Below, piece by piece: positions 34,781 through 48,089 of a stretch of DNA of 64,000 nucleotides; the first letter of the stretch is position 1; each line of letters starts with the position of its first letter. The position numbers and the translations under genes are program-made. Under the pieces are notes generated by a model that saw only the letters and a program-made list of their open reading frames with translations, was not told where the DNA came from and did no database searches. The stretch covers positions 3,622,417 to 3,686,416 of the forward strand of contig JACDOX010000007.1 in assembly GCA_014549065.1 (NCBI GenBank). Reading direction: 5' to 3'. This stretch comes from Cardinalis cardinalis (lineage: Eukaryota > Chordata > Aves > Passeriformes > Cardinalidae).

Positions 34781-37700
34781 AAAGTGGATCCTGTAAAACA
34801 AAAGTAGGGATTTGAGACCCCTACCTGGCAGCAGCCGTTTGGGTTGCTGAAGCCACCGAGATGAAACTCCAGGTTTTGCCCTACGGTCCAAAGACAAGCT
34901 TCTTCTTGACCTCAAATGTGCCGTCAGCCTCACTTCAAACACCTGGACAAGGCCTGGAGGGCTGCCCAAGGTGTCCCCATGGGCGCCTTGTGCAGCATGG
35001 CCCTGTGGAACCATGTGGCATCTCTGTGTCCTCCCTGAGAATGCAGGGACACCTGGCACAGTGGCCTCTCCAGATCAGCCTCCCGCTGTGAGCAGCGCAC
35101 AGGCACCAAACTATCCTTTGGATGCCTGGGCAATAGCCTTGATAATATGAGTTTATGAAACCTCACATCCTAAACATCAAGGAAGGACTCAAAATACCAC
35201 TTGGCACTTTCAATGTTTTATATGAGTATATGCATATATGCTTAGACTCTAAATCTTTCATTATAGTTGCCCTAAAAATTTGTTTTCAGGATGTATCTGG
35301 AGCTGTCAGCCTTGCTGGTTGTCTACTTCTCTCTATTACTTTCTTTTTTCTCTTCTTTCTAGCAGGTTCTTTTTTTCCTTTAGAGCAGTGTTTGCTGACC
35401 TTCAGGCTCCAAAATTAACTCATTCTCCCAACATCTGTGAATTATTAATGAGGGTGTTTCAGAAAGTTCCTTAGCCACTTGCTTTAAAACTCCAGAGTAC
35501 AAATTAATAGAGCTGTTTTTGGGAAAGCTTAATTTTAGCAGGTGCTGCCTCAGATCTTCCTTTGTTGCAGGGATAAACGTTCTGCTCCTGCAGAAACGTC
35601 AGACGGGATAGATACACCCTCCAGCTTCATTGCAAATTCAGAACAAAAGTGTCTAGTCAACACTTCTGATCTTCCTTTGTTAAACCCTGCAATGCTGGGA
35701 GCTGTCTCTAGCAATGGTCCCACAACTGTTCACAGGTTTTTTAGAGTGTTCTTTTATTATCCATCCTTCCACTGGCCACTGATTCTTCATTGATTTCTTT
35801 CAACTGTCTCTGTGTGTGTGCATGTGTGTGTGCGTGCGTGTGTGTGGAGGAAGAGAATACATACTAATGTGAGAATGTAGACTAGAGGGGTGCTGTGTCT
35901 GGAGGAGGTAAAAGTGCTGGTCGGGAGGGCTCTCAGTGGTAAAGGAGGAGGCTGAGGTGCTTTGTAGCTGGAGTGGCAGTGGGCTCTGCTGAGAAGGTGG
36001 TGGAGGAGGTAACAGGTAAGCCTAGTGAGGGAGAACAATGCTCCTAAGCCCATTTTCCTGATCCTGGTGGAACTCAAGTCAAAGACACTGTCAGGATGTC
36101 CTCTGTGGCCACATGCTGGGTGAAAAACTCTGGCCCTCCAGTAAGCTTTGCCTCCTATGCCCTTCCTCCCTCTATCCCAGTGCTTACTAGCCTTCTTCTG
36201 TTCAAATCATTTCCTCCTGCTCAGGACCTGATGCTCCCTGGCCCTGCCAAATTTCCCCACCCAAAGCCTCAAATCCTCAAATTTTCACCTACTGTCAGCC
36301 ACCAATGTCTCTTTTCTTTTCCCAGACAGCTGAATACCTGGTCTGATCACAAGTCTATGGAAAGAGATACCTTCCAGCTTCATTTCAAAATATTAATGGG
36401 CTCAGCCACAGCCAAGGTAAGATGAAAGTAGGACAGGCAGTCAGCAAGTGCCACAACCTTAGAAATCTCACTCCATGAGCAGAACCTGCACTAAGAGCTT
36501 CAGCTGTGGTGCCTCAATATGAAGGTGTTAGAAAGAAAGAAAGGTTTGCAAATGTTGATGTAGCCAAAATCACACTGAAATGGAGCAGGAATAGGAATAG
36601 AATATTTAGTTCTTTTACTCCAATAAATTGTCTGTATTAAAATAACTAAAATAGATATTCTTATATATTAGTGGAATTTCATATTTCCACAGAACTAGGT
36701 GATACAGTGTCCTGTAATGATACAAATATTCTTATTGGACATGATATCACACTTAAAACTCTAAATTTTTAAAGGTTTTTCAGTTACTTTATAGCAGCAG
36801 AATGTCTTCAGAATGAACTAGATTTGCTATTCCATCTGAAGAACAAAGAGAAAAATTTATAGAAGATCAAACAAATAAAAATACATTGAGAAAGACAGTA
36901 AGTGATGTCAACGCACTAAGAAATTAAAAACTTTGCATTAGTGTCTGAGCTTTTTTGTTGGTACCCAGGTATTATAAATAATAAACTAAACCGAAATTGT
37001 ACATATTATAAAGCTGCATTTTTCTGTAGGGGTTCTGGTGACATGTACAAACCACGCGAGCTTTACTCCCGTGGCTTATCCATGTCACTAATCCCCCTCT
37101 ATAAAAGTAAAGAAGGGAGGTGCAGTGGGGAGGGGTGAAACTTGCTTGGAACCAATTCTGTCTTTTGCCTACATTTGTTTCCACATTACCTGACAAGCCT
37201 TGCCCATGTCTGTGCCGGAGTCTGCCTTGGGATAAATGAACTTCTGCAGCAGAGAAATTAATCTTGTGAAAAATGCTTGTTTTGGGTCATTGGAACTATT
37301 TGNGAAATATTTTGCTGAAAAATAGAGGGGAAGCTCAACTCAAGTGGAAAACCTGAGGTGAAGTTTATTTGTAACTGATAAAGAATTATAATCTCTATTT
37401 TGTCTGTGGCAATTTTTTTTTCCTTAAGACTGCTTGTAATCAGCTCAGTTCAGTCTTAAATGCTGCTTCCTTTCTTTCCACAAATAATTCCACAAGGAAG
37501 AAAAAAACACCAACAGAATTCATCATGATCTAATCATGATAAAATCCATATACNTTTAAATAAAACTTTCAAGTTAGCCTGTGGCTGAGAAATCACTGTG
37601 AGATGATTTCTGTTAGGTTTATTTGAGGTAGATCTGAACACAAAGGAGCTCAGGCTTTTCTCAGGGAAGACTGAGGTCTGCATCTGTTGCCATCACTGTC

Positions 37701-38019
37701 CCTTAGCCCAAGCACTTACTGGCTTTGGGATGTTCAGCAATGACTCTGAGATGCATCCCCAGATCTATATGTTGTGTAAGAGCATGTCTCCTGAAGTTTT
37801 GACCTGGAGAAATGGAAGTTGAGGAGACAACATCTGCTGCACACCNTGTAGTATGGCATTTTAACTTTTGCTTTGAAACAGATGGGAGTTTTGTTCACGG
37901 GGAATCTTTGGAGATGCTGAACTCAGTGGTCCTGCCTCCCAAATGATGGCAATCCTGCCAGGATCCCTGCAGGAGACTNACCCCCTCTCCCCCTGCCACG
38001 CCTGATACCTTGATCCCAG
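34781..38019. other. Intergenic, no gene seen
   Basis: No supported gene. A GT-rich microsatellite with interruptions lies at 35809-35848. Open frames are short and unrecognised. The part at 36580-37050 is AT-rich without repeats. Confidence 0.65.
35809..35848 (+). repeat. Imperfect (TG)n microsatellite
   Basis: A TG dinucleotide array of about 40 bases interrupted by CA and CG steps (TGCATG and TGCGTGCG). It makes His/Thr-rich codons in the opposite-strand frame 35787-36077, which is therefore not a gene. Confidence 0.95.
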
Positions 38020-38520
38020 AGAGCTGGAACGGTGAATCTCCCTTCTGGCTCTTGCAGGCCTCTTAGAAAATCCCCGGCTTAATCAGAAGGCTTGTTTATG
38101 GTACAGCTCCTTGTCTCACAAGTACTACAGATGCCACTTCGCTGCACCTAAACTGCTTACGAGACAGCACTCTTATCTAATAAGACATAGCACAGCCATA
38201 CATATTTATTTATATTTGAACTCTTGCCCTCTGTACTATACTGCAGGTCNTGCATCTGCTCCAACACCACCTTATTAATTTTCTACTACTCTCCTCCATG
38301 GTGGCAACAGTGTTTCAAAGCCTGAAAGGAATATTTTCCCTTTTTCTCACTTTGATCTGTCTCTTTAACTCTTTAGCTGCCGAAAGGAGGGGAGCCTGGG
38401 CTTCCCGAGCTCGGTATCGCAGCGCTCCTTGTTGGGAATCAGGACACAGCCAGGCTCTCCAGACAATGTCACTTCTCCACTTGTGTAATACATTACTGTT
38501 CTCTTTTGTACCTTGCTAAT
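38020..38520. promoter_or_regulatory. Candidate conserved non-coding element
   Basis: This is a repeat-free block with a spaced palindrome TCTTAT-CTA-ATAAGA (38171-38185) that contains a GATA-type CTTATC, an AT-rich CATATTTATTTATATTTG-like run (about 38200-38217), TTATTAATTTT at 38271-38281, a CpG-bearing segment at 38389-38427 (CCGAAAGG, CCCGAGCTCGG, ATCGCAGCGC), and GCTAATTAG at 38515-38523. A mixture like this is common in developmental enhancers. The open frame at 38298-38519 is short and has no recognisable domain. Confidence 0.4.
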
Positions 38521-39523
38521 TAGAAAGCANGAAAGAAAAAAATATATTTATATATAAAAGAGCTCCCATCTGACAGACTCAAATTACAAAAGTATTCTGA
38601 TATAAATTATTTAATCAGTGGGGGAAAAAAAGAAAGTCACAGTACTAACTATCATTTCTAGACAGAGTATTAACAACCATTTCTTTCATTGGCTTCTGGT
38701 GTCTTATTTTGNGCACCCATCACCAATAAGAAGCTCTTGCATGATGTTTACCATAAAATATGACTTTCATCTCTTTGTCTTTGCATTCACTTGCTTCATT
38801 TACCTTCCTAATGTATAAAAAGTTTTTAATTTGCCTCCCTCCCTTCCTCTTCTGTCACTAGCACTCTTGAAAACTTCTGGAAGAAAAAAGTAAAGACTTT
38901 AATTCATATATGGGACCCCATTCTGCCAGCCAGATCTGCCAGTCTTTGAAATACGTTCCATGAACAAGGGGTTGTTTGAAGGTGTGATCGCAGCTTTATG
39001 GCAAGGTTGCACGCCAGCAGTAGGAAACCATTCTGACAAATGTGCTGATCTCCAAGTATGAANCTCTGTCTGGATGGATGGGCACGGGGAGGCCACGGGC
39101 TCTCTCAGGGCAGCTGTCCCCAGCAGCAGAGGGAAACGTGCTCAGGGCCTGGGCTCCTCCTGGGGCAGAAGTGCCCGCACTGGGGGCTCGGTGCCCTCCT
39201 TTGCAGTGATCACCTTTGGTGCCTTGAGGTTGTGCCTGCCCCAAGGGCACATGTCCAGAGGTCAGGCCAGATGTGCCCAGTCACCTGCTTCGGCCAGTGA
39301 CTGGAGCTAGGCTGTCAGCCTGGTGCTTTCCNCGAGGTGGGCTCTTGTCCACAGCCTGTGGATGGCAGCTTGGGGAGCCAGGTCATTTTTCCTTTCACTC
39401 TCTAAAAGTCAAGCTCAGAAGTTTAATAAGCCCCATTATTGGAAATACAGGGCAACTCCCGTCAAAGGGAGAGGAAATGAGGANCTGACTCCACTGATAT
39501 CAGAAGGCTAATTAATTANTTTA

Positions 39524-39553
39524 TTATACTATATTATTCTATATTATACTACA
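39524..39553 (+). repeat. Short tandem repeat, 10-base unit x3
   Basis: Units TTATACTATA, TTATTCTATA and TTATACTACA follow one another, each differing from the first at one base. It is a small AT-rich minisatellite. Confidence 0.85.
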
Positions 39554-40409
39554 TCTAAACTGAATCTGCNCAAGCACTCAACTCAACTGCACAGAATCTT
39601 GTGAATGTCAGCTGACAGTCCTGACACACACNTGGATTCAATTGGTCAATGAATCAAAACACTCACACCAGAATCCAATTGAGCAAATTCTTTCAGGTAA
39701 ATAATCTTCCTCAATGCATTCTACTTGTTNCAAAATACAGGAGCAGTATATGGGGTAAGAATTGTTTTTTCTTTCTCTGAGGTTCAGAGCATGTGAATCT
39801 CAGAAATATCCTTGGGAAGTTGTGCCTTGCTTTTCTCTGTGAAGAGAAATGTGGCCNCACTCCATCATAAAGAAGCCTTGCATGGCACAGCTTTCACAAA
39901 ACACCATTGGTATTGCCATGAGGGTGGGTCAACCCAAAAGGCGGTCAGCAGCTCTTCAAACTATAAGGAGACCTAGACTCCTTCCAAAAGCCAAGAGCTA
40001 TCCAAGGATGTTGCACAAGAGCTTCCTTGGGCATATGTGCTGCTGTGAGGCCAACAAAGCTGTATTACACAAAACAATGGGCAAATCCCTGTAACCACCC
40101 ATGGGCTGGCAGACTACAGAGCAACTTTTCTCATCTAAGGACCTGAGACAACAAGTGAAAGGTNTTTTAAAAGATCAGGAGTGGCAACATGCACCAAAAC
40201 ATGTGTTCATGCATCAATTTTGCCCAATCTGGAGGCTCTGGGATGGGTAACCCTAGGCCCCTGCCTTGAGTCAATGTCTCTGTCTGATAAGAGTAGAAAT
40301 GTATTGTTTTCTGGTCACTGTGGTGGGTGAACACATTTTGTTGGCCTGCTGAGAATACACATAATAAAAATCAGACAGTTAATTGCTTTTCCTTTTACAG
40401 TTATGTCAC

Positions 40410-40448
40410 TACTCTCTCTCTCTCCCTCTCTCCCTCTCTCTNTNTATA
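40410..40448 (+). repeat. CT microsatellite with TA end
   Basis: A CT-rich array with CCT interruptions passes into n-T-n-TATATAT at about 40442-40450. Two ambiguous bases at its end suggest length or sequence uncertainty in the assembly. Confidence 0.9.
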
Positions 40449-43400
40449 TATTGCAGGTTTGAAATCCATNTCCTGTTGTTGGGTAAACAGCTGAAGCTAT
40501 TGAGATTTTCATTGAAATCTTCCACTTTTCTTGCCATGAGCTGCAAGTGAGCTAGGAGTGGGTTTAAAAGTGTTACCTGGAAAAAAACAATACTGAGAAG
40601 AAATTAATAAGGCAAGAGGGATCTTGTCCCAGTGCTCTCTGGGCACATGAGTACTTTGACATGGCAGGGCTGCTCCCTCTGAAGCTGGGGCAGTGCTGGT
40701 GCCCACTGACCCAGCGGCAGAGCACAGCCCAAGCAAGACCAATGGTTCACACTCACCAAGCTCTCTGGGGCTGCTTTTTTCACCTAGCTGTACCCCCAGC
40801 ACCATGAGGGAGTATGGGGAGCCCTGGGCCTTCCCTGCATCCCCTGCAACATCNTTTTCCTTGTTAAATCTGGCCCATCAGGCCACTCCTGCAGTGCCAG
40901 TGGGAAGGTGATAGTCCCTAGCAAGTGACATAGGCTCTGCATTCAATTGCTCTTGCAGGGGAAAAAGGTCCAGGTGTTTTTTCCACAGCAGAGCTGCTGC
41001 TAATAGCATCCTTCTGCTCCTCTGCTCTCTCTCTCTCTTCCTCACTACCACCAGATGCTGGAAGTATGAAATAAAGCTCATTTTTCTGACATAATACATT
41101 AAGATCTTGAAAGTTTATGCCAGGCATAGTAAAATGAAAACCTCTTGGCACAGGAGAGGTGAAGTGTTGCCTGTTTGTGAGCAGGAAGGGAAGTTACTGC
41201 TCGCATTACCTGATACGATGCACAATCGCGACTGGGGCTGCCTGCAACCCCTGCCCTCTCTGCTACTGCCTCCCAGCCCCACCTCTTGCCTTGTGGAGAC
41301 AAAGTCCCGTGTTCAGAGGCAGACAAGGCTCAGAATTTAAGAGAGGTGATTGTTTTCCACCTTACCATGCTGCTGTGGTGATGCTGCCTTACCCTCAGCA
41401 CACATCAGGGGACTCTCTGTCTCCCCAGAAGTGATGCAAGCTGCTCTCTGGACCAAAGCAGCCTCTGTGTTCATTCAGTGAGGGTGGGGAAAGGAAAGGG
41501 GTGCCTCTTTTATAGCTGTGCAGTGAAAATATCAGAAGCAAAGAGCTACAAGCCCTGGGTTACCCAGGATGGNGTGGGAGAAGCCACCTTCTCTGGTAGG
41601 AATTGCTACCGGCTTTCAACCACATCAGTGACGTCAGGCTGCCAAACCTGCCAGCAAAGGCAGCAAAAGTGGCTTCTGGGAAAGAGAGATGACTGAAACA
41701 AAATCCTGGAAGGATCTCAGTCTGGTTGGTGGAGGCAAGTTCAGCCATCATCCACACACAGTTGTTTGCTGCTTCTTCATTTTTGTGTACAAACACATGT
41801 AGTGCCAGCTGCCTGTGTGGGAGTTTTATTGTCTTGCTTGAAAGGTACAAGCTGAGAAGTCAGGGCAATATTAAACACTGTTTATTAAATGAGGGAGGCT
41901 TTAATCTGCTCTANAGATACTAAATATTTGATTTAGCAGAAGCTTGGACAAATATCAAAAAAANCACATTTTATTCTTTGAATTGTATTTTACCAAGGAG
42001 AAGGTGTGGCCACCTGATGCTAACAGCTGGAAAGAGNGGATCCCAAGCACATTAGAAATGTAGGAGCAAGAAGGGTTTTTTTCCTTAAGAAAACTTTCAA
42101 CATACCTACACAAGTGCAGAATGAGAAAGCTCCCTTTTTGAGATGCCAAATTGACTGGGTAAGTGTTGAGATGAGCATTCCCTTGGGAAAAAAAAAGGGA
42201 AAACAAGTCAAAAAGTCCTATCAAAATAGAGCATCTACAAGAAAAATGAGATGAAGCCCCTGATTCATAAAAGGATATGTCATGTGCTTGTCCTCTCAGT
42301 GCCCAAACCAAAGTACTGCNTTGGAATAATCTGATCACCCGGGTACCAGTGGATTTTGGCCTGGCCCACTCTGGCTGCTCTTAAATTGGAACTTGTACTG
42401 ATTGAGTTAAACCAATGGACACTTACTGTGCTGAAGAATGATGTGCTTTGCTCCAGCCTGACACTGGTGCTAATTAATTTAGAGTAAACAGAAATAAAAA
42501 TGGTACAAAGTACAGTAAAAGTATCCAGCTTGCAGTGATTTAATGAAATCAGTTCACACTCAGATAAAACCAGTGCAACTTAGCACACAGATAAACACCA
42601 AGAGNAACTGATTAAATGTCCAAACAAAGACATGAAAGCATGAAATCAGCTGGACAGTAAAGAGGGTCAATTTTGAAACAGATTATATTGTCCAAGCAGA
42701 ATTATTTTNTTTTCTTTCTTTCTTTTTTTCACTGATTTTGTATTGTTTTGGCTTGGTTTTGGTGTGGTGCTACTCAGTGTTTCCACCTCAGCCTCTCCAC
42801 TCAGTAGAAAAGTATTTCTTTGTCCTTTTCCCCAGACATTATCACTCCTTTCTCTGCATCAGCTGGTACCACCTGCATAGAAGCAAGCAGATCTTCGAGG
42901 AGAATCAAATATCCCACAGGCGAACCGGTTTTCTTTGTTTATAATACTCTGCCAAGCATATCTTTAAAGGTGGGGGGGTCGTTGTTTTGTTTCTTTTTTA
43001 AATGCCTTTAAAGCCAAGAACCTCTAAGATTTCCAGAGTTTTTTTTTTAGCATCTGACTTCTGCAGATGCAGCTGCCTGCTCTGAAGGCATCCAGGCTTC
43101 CACACACNGTGGTGTGCCCTGCAGACAGATGCTCAACCACCGAGGCACACAAACAGAAAATGTGGGTTAGGAGATGGGGACAGGAGTGACCTAGAATGGC
43201 TGGAAGCTGAGACTCCCAGACAAGTCAATACATGGACTGCAGCATCAGCAGGATGAGCACAAACAAACAATCACAGATTGCTGCTGCACCTANCACCAGG
43301 CTGGAGATCTCCACCAGGAAAAGGAAGAGGTGCCACCTTTAGTATCACAGGGAGGCAGGCACGGTGACATTCCTGATATTCTTGGTACAGTCCTTGGGCT

Positions 43401-44030
43401 GCCAGCCCAGAAGTCCACTCCTGTGTGGAAGGTGGTGAATGTGGAACCCAAGGTCAGGAGGGAGTCAGATACTGTCCTGAGCTCTCATCAGCTCAGGTGT
43501 AGCAGCCTCCTCATCTGCGAGGGCTGGTCAGAGCTCTGTGGGGAGATGCAAGAGGGTGAAATCATTCTCGCTCCTGTTGCCCATACAACATTACCCCTTA
43601 CAACTGGAAATTTGCTGTGCCCTAAGCAGCTTCAGCTACTGGACAACTTTNAACTCTCAGTATCAAGCATGTCATCTTTGGCCGTTTTGCCCTTTCTAGG
43701 CATCTTTTCAAGGATTGGCAAATTGATCCCAAATGCTGCCTTTGAAGCACTTCAGGGGGAGAGGGGGAAAAAATGTACTTCAGTATACTTATAGCACAAT
43801 TTCNCCTGAGAGAATTAAAATATCTATTGTGGTCTCTTCAGTTTTATAGCTAAGACTTAAGATTCTTTTGACATTTGTTTTATCCAGATTCTCATCCTGC
43901 CTACCACACCTGGCATGTCTGGGTGTCTGCTGAACCATTCTGGGCCCTTCCTGTCTTATTCTGTTCATGAATCTGTTACATGGGCTACTTTTTTTTCTAT
44001 GTGCAGCTCTTTGGTGATGACACTGGGAGT

Positions 44031-44077
44031 TTTGCATACACAGAGTCCATAGAACTCACTGGCAATCCACAGAAGCA

Positions 44078-44141
<64 letters not shown>

Positions 44142-44155
44142 TGGTATGGAAAAAA
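44031..44155. repeat. Duplicated segment, copy A, with 61-base T run
   Basis: A 49-base segment (44031-44079) ending in GGCAATCCACAGAAGCAC is followed by 61 consecutive T (44080-44140) and then GGTATGGAAAA-type sequence. The same arrangement occurs at 44894-44973 with a much shorter T run. The 49 bases align without gaps to copy B at 41 of 49 positions by my count. The poly-T could be the tail of a minus-strand retrocopy, but I do not recognise an element beside it. The Lys- and Phe-rich open frames here are artefacts. Confidence 0.85.
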
Positions 44156-44893
44156 CTCTTCTTATGAAAACAGATAACATCAAGTGCCTGAGGCCTTTGC
44201 CCTAGGTGTCTCAAAGGGAAAGGCACTAAAAAAATGTGCAAANCAGCAGCCCAAACCTCCCACAGTGCTGAAAAGAAGACTAAATATTCCTAAGAAAATG
44301 TTGGGTTTGATCCAATTTCTCCAGAAGCACTTACCAAACCCACTTCCACATTTTCGGGCACTGTTTTTGGGAACTCAGCATTTAGGTACTTTGAATGAAA
44401 ACAGCATGGTCAGCTGGACCACCTTATGTGAACATTAATTTCTATTCACTGGATGTGAATCTATTTTCCCTGTGAAAAATACCTGTAGTGGCTCCACAGG
44501 AGCCATGTGGAATCACACTGCTCTAAAGCCAGAGGAGAGCCCAGCCTCTAAGATGCGCTTCACTTTACAAAGCATGTGCTATTAATTAACCATGAGAAAT
44601 GGCTGCTCATTTGCTTTTCAGCTACATGAAGATTAAATGTTTCTTAACTCAGCATCAGTCTCAGCTNTCTCTCTTCAGATTTGCTCCATGAAGCTGTCCA
44701 CAAAGCACAGGGGAAATGGTGGATGAGTGTGGGCAGCAGGGATGACTGAAATAGAGTGAGCCATGCTGAAGAGAGATGAAATGTAAGGAGAAACCATCCA
44801 TATGCCAGAGGAAGAAAATCCATCACATTTCATGAATTCTGAGCAGGTCATCTTCAAAGAAAAGGATTCTTAGAAAGTAAAATGGGTTCTTAT
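44156..44893. other. Intergenic spacer between duplicated segments
   Basis: No gene is visible. The sequence does not obviously repeat either flank, so the two copies are not simple adjacent units of one tandem duplication. Confidence 0.6.
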
Positions 44894-44973
44894 TTTGCAC
44901 TCACAGAGACCATGGCATTCACGGGCAATCCACAGAAGCACTATTTTTTTTTTTTTAATATGATATGGAAAAG
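44894..44973. repeat. Duplicated segment, copy B
   Basis: This copy carries TTTGCACTCACAGAGACCAT (44894-44913), then the shared GGCAATCCACAGAAGCAC (44924-44941), then about 13 T and ATATGGAAAAG. It lies 863 bases after copy A in the same orientation. The poly-T block of copy A is more than four times longer. Confidence 0.85.
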
Positions 44974-47900
44974 AAATCAGCAGCACAGCAGAAGCACCCA
45001 GACATGGGGGATTTAGATACCAGCAGACCAAAGGGATTCTGATTTCCCACTTTGCTGCTTGTCAGCACTTCAAGCCAANGTGACTTTCTGTCCTGGCCTC
45101 TTTCCTGTAGTCCTTACACACCTCTTCTCTGAAANGCTGAGGATGAGACTGGACCATCTCAGGAAATGCAAATAGGAGATGTGATGTGCAATAGTTTGTA
45201 AAAGCATCATATCTTGGATGTGCTTTGTCTAAGAAAAAGGCAGAATTTTTTTCTTGGAGCCACCCTAAGTAATAAATTGATGCTAACAGCACAAATGAGT
45301 TCTTTTGTGGTTTGGAAGCCATAAAGACTCTCAACCACTAGACTGGTCCAATTCCTCCTGTTCTTTGCTTTTGGTCTAGTAAATTGAAAGGCCACCNCAG
45401 ATGTTAGTACCACAAATATTCATGTTCTACTCAGAAACTGAACCTTTTTTATTTGATGATTTCTTCAAATGAACATGGTTTTTCATAAGGANGAGGGAGA
45501 CCATCAAGCTTCTGGAAAAGGTTATCAGCTTCTTCAAATAGGCCCCAGTGAAACTTTCCTAGTGAAACTTTTCCCTAGTAAAATATCTCCCCTTTTTTTC
45601 CTCTCTCTCTCTTTTTTTTAACATTTTTCACATGTTACTAAACCTCTCTATCAAGCTGGTATTTCTTCAGGTAAAGCTATTTCTTGAACTGTTCTCCCCT
45701 ATTAAATTGTATCTATTTTCTCTATATTCCCACTGCTTCACTAGGCACATGTGGTGCCCATCAGAGCTGCCCTCTCCAGTTGCCTCACAGGCAATGTACC
45801 AAATCATCAGATGACCAAAGGTCACATTAGCTCCTTAGACATTCTTGCACAGCTCTTCAGTTGCTGAACTCCACTGTCTGTGGAGAACATGCCTTGGAAT
45901 GCAGAAAAGCAGAAAACACACAGCTATGGAGAAAAGGAACCCACGGGGACCAGTGCAGCATCTCTGAGAACACAAGAAAAAATGAATCTTAGAACAAAGA
46001 TGAATCTTACATAAAAATGAATCTTACAATGAACCTTAGCTAGAATAATTTCCATTGCAAGGAACAAGGTTTTTATTACGCAGATATAGTNTAATCAACT
46101 CTGGTTTTTTGAGTCATCTTCATTTCTAGCTACTGGTTACAATAAGCTTCTTTTCAGCATGCAGATCCCTGCAGCATTACTGCATACTCTAGCAAGGAAA
46201 ATGGCTGGAGGTAGCGGCTTCCAGAAGTAGCACCTACGACAGAAATTTGGAGGTCCGGGAACTGCTGGACAAAACTTTAAAGCAACCTGATTCAGCAGTG
46301 CTTCATCTGACACAGGGAAACCTGTATAATTTTATGTCTGCTTGCTGTATGTGGTGAAGTGTTTACACCCTTAATTCATTTCTCAGGAAATGAACTGGGG
46401 AGCTTAAAATCTCCTGGAATCAGGCTAGCAGCAGTCAATTGGCAAAATCCCATGAAGTCCATGTCCATGTACTGGGAGAAACCTCCACTGCCCTGCATGA
46501 AGTTCCACTGCTGGTTTTAGGCACTGCTCCCAAAATTTGAGTATTTTCAGTTGCCACTGGATTTAGNGGTAAACAAGGGTGTTAATGATCGCCCAGCAGC
46601 ATGTTGGTTGAGAGCAAACAGCAGCAAATATGTAACTTGCAGCCTTTCTGAAGACAAATAAGTGTCATGAGCCACTTATGTGGAAAACAAGTTGTCCAGC
46701 TCCACAAATAGACCTCATGCAATCAGCACAGTGAGAGACTCACTTAATGGGTAAGATGAACTCTTTATTCCAAATCATTATGTTTTGGGTCCTGCTTTTT
46801 GGTTTTGAATTTCTGAATGACTATGAAATCTCATCTCTGAAAAATGTCTACCACAAAATGAACAAAACCCTCATAAAGATTCTAATCCTCCTACTTAATA
46901 TGCGCAAGAGAGGGTGCTGTGCTGTGGGTCTGAACAGGAATATTAGCCACTCCAAACTATATTTAGATTGCCAACAAAAAGTAAAAGGCAAAATGTCTTC
47001 ATGTAGATTCCTGCCTCCTTTTAAAAGGAAAAAAACATCATCATTCTAAAACTGCAGCTGAGCAAAAAGGAGGGGGGAAGCTAAAAAAAAAAAAGAAACA
47101 GTGAATTATGTGATGTGGTGTTTTTACCAACTGTCTAAATAAAGGTTTAGTGAGTCACTGTGGAAAACAGAAAATCTTTCTTTATTTTAAGAGCTGCAGT
47201 TGAAGAGTTTTGTATGAAAAATCTTCCCTTAGGTTTGTAACTTAAACATTGCCCATCTGCTCTTGCCTTCCTTGTCTGCATTTACAGTAAATCTGAGATT
47301 TCCCTTTTCAAAAAATAAGTTTGAAAAAAAAAGTACAGATTTGGCCAACAGTGTTTGTAGAGATACAGAGAAATCTANCTTAGGGTGCCAGCATCTAAAA
47401 TGATGTTTTCCTTTTGGTGCACACGATAGGCAAGATATTTTGTGTTCTGGGCTCTGTATTAGATTCAAGTTCCCTGTAGGATTTTCTGGTTTCTGGAAGA
47501 GAAAGTCACAGGGAAACTTGAATCCTGGTTAGGTAGGGTACCAATTTGCCAAATTGTAGGGAAAGAAAATAAAGATTGGTCTCCCTGGGATCAGGACCAG
47601 AATCCATTGAAGCTGATGGNAAGATCCCAGGTGCCTATGGAGACAGCTGTATGGTGGAGCAGTGAGNGCCTCTGCTCCATGTCCCCTGATAAGCTCATTG
47701 CCAAATCACNGGCCTTGCTTGCAGTTCCCATGGCTGGAGAGCAGTGCCAATCCCTCAGCACAGAGGGTGGGATGCATATCTCATTGCTCTCATATATTCA
47801 TGAGTATAATAAGACACTTTATTTTTTTCCTTTTCTTAATATACTCTCACACGTGAAAGAGGCTTTAGATCATACTTTTGAATTAANTTCAGAGTAACTG

Positions 47901-48089
47901 CACCAGAGACAATTTATTTTTTCCTGGTGGAAAAACAGGTAGAAATGATAATCAGGCCCTTTAGTGCTGCCCCTGAGAGGAAGGGTGGCTCACAAAGCAT
48001 CACCTCTGGGTGTATTATTGGGGTCTAGCCATGCCTGGTCATCAGTATGGAGGCAGAAGTGACTTACTCTTCAAGGATAACCCGTGAGG
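44974..48089. other. Intergenic, no gene seen
   Basis: No supported gene. There are two tiny tandem repeats (45549-45580, GTGAAACTTT-like, and 45982-46026, ATGAATCTTA-like) and a run of A at about 47080-47094. The plus-strand open frame 46747-47049 (100 codons) has a hydrophobic start but no recognisable family. Confidence 0.62.
45982..46026 (+). repeat. Short minisatellite, ~17-base unit x ~3
   Basis: ATGAATCTTA recurs at 45982-45991, 46000-46009 and 46017-46026, and a weaker fourth version, ATGAACCTTA, follows at about 46029-46038. It is a small local tandem array with no evident role. Confidence 0.85.

Larger units (their letters stand above)
38521..44030. other. Intergenic, no gene seen
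   Basis: No supported gene. The region holds a three-unit ten-base tandem repeat (39524-39553), a CT microsatellite (40410-40442), and a moderately GC-rich stretch at 39065-39310 with several overlapping short open frames. The 154-codon open frame at 43330-43794 has no recognisable domain and an ambiguous base within it. Single ambiguous bases are frequent. Confidence 0.62.

Noticed and set aside
39065..39310. GC-rich stretch as a CpG island promoter
   Set aside because: Most of its GC is not in CpG, and no start site or downstream exon is apparent.
43330..43794. 154-codon plus-strand open frame
   Set aside because: It contains an ambiguous base, has no recognisable domain and no gene structure around it.
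43965..44241. Lysine- or phenylalanine-rich open frames
   Set aside because: They are translations of the 61-base T run.
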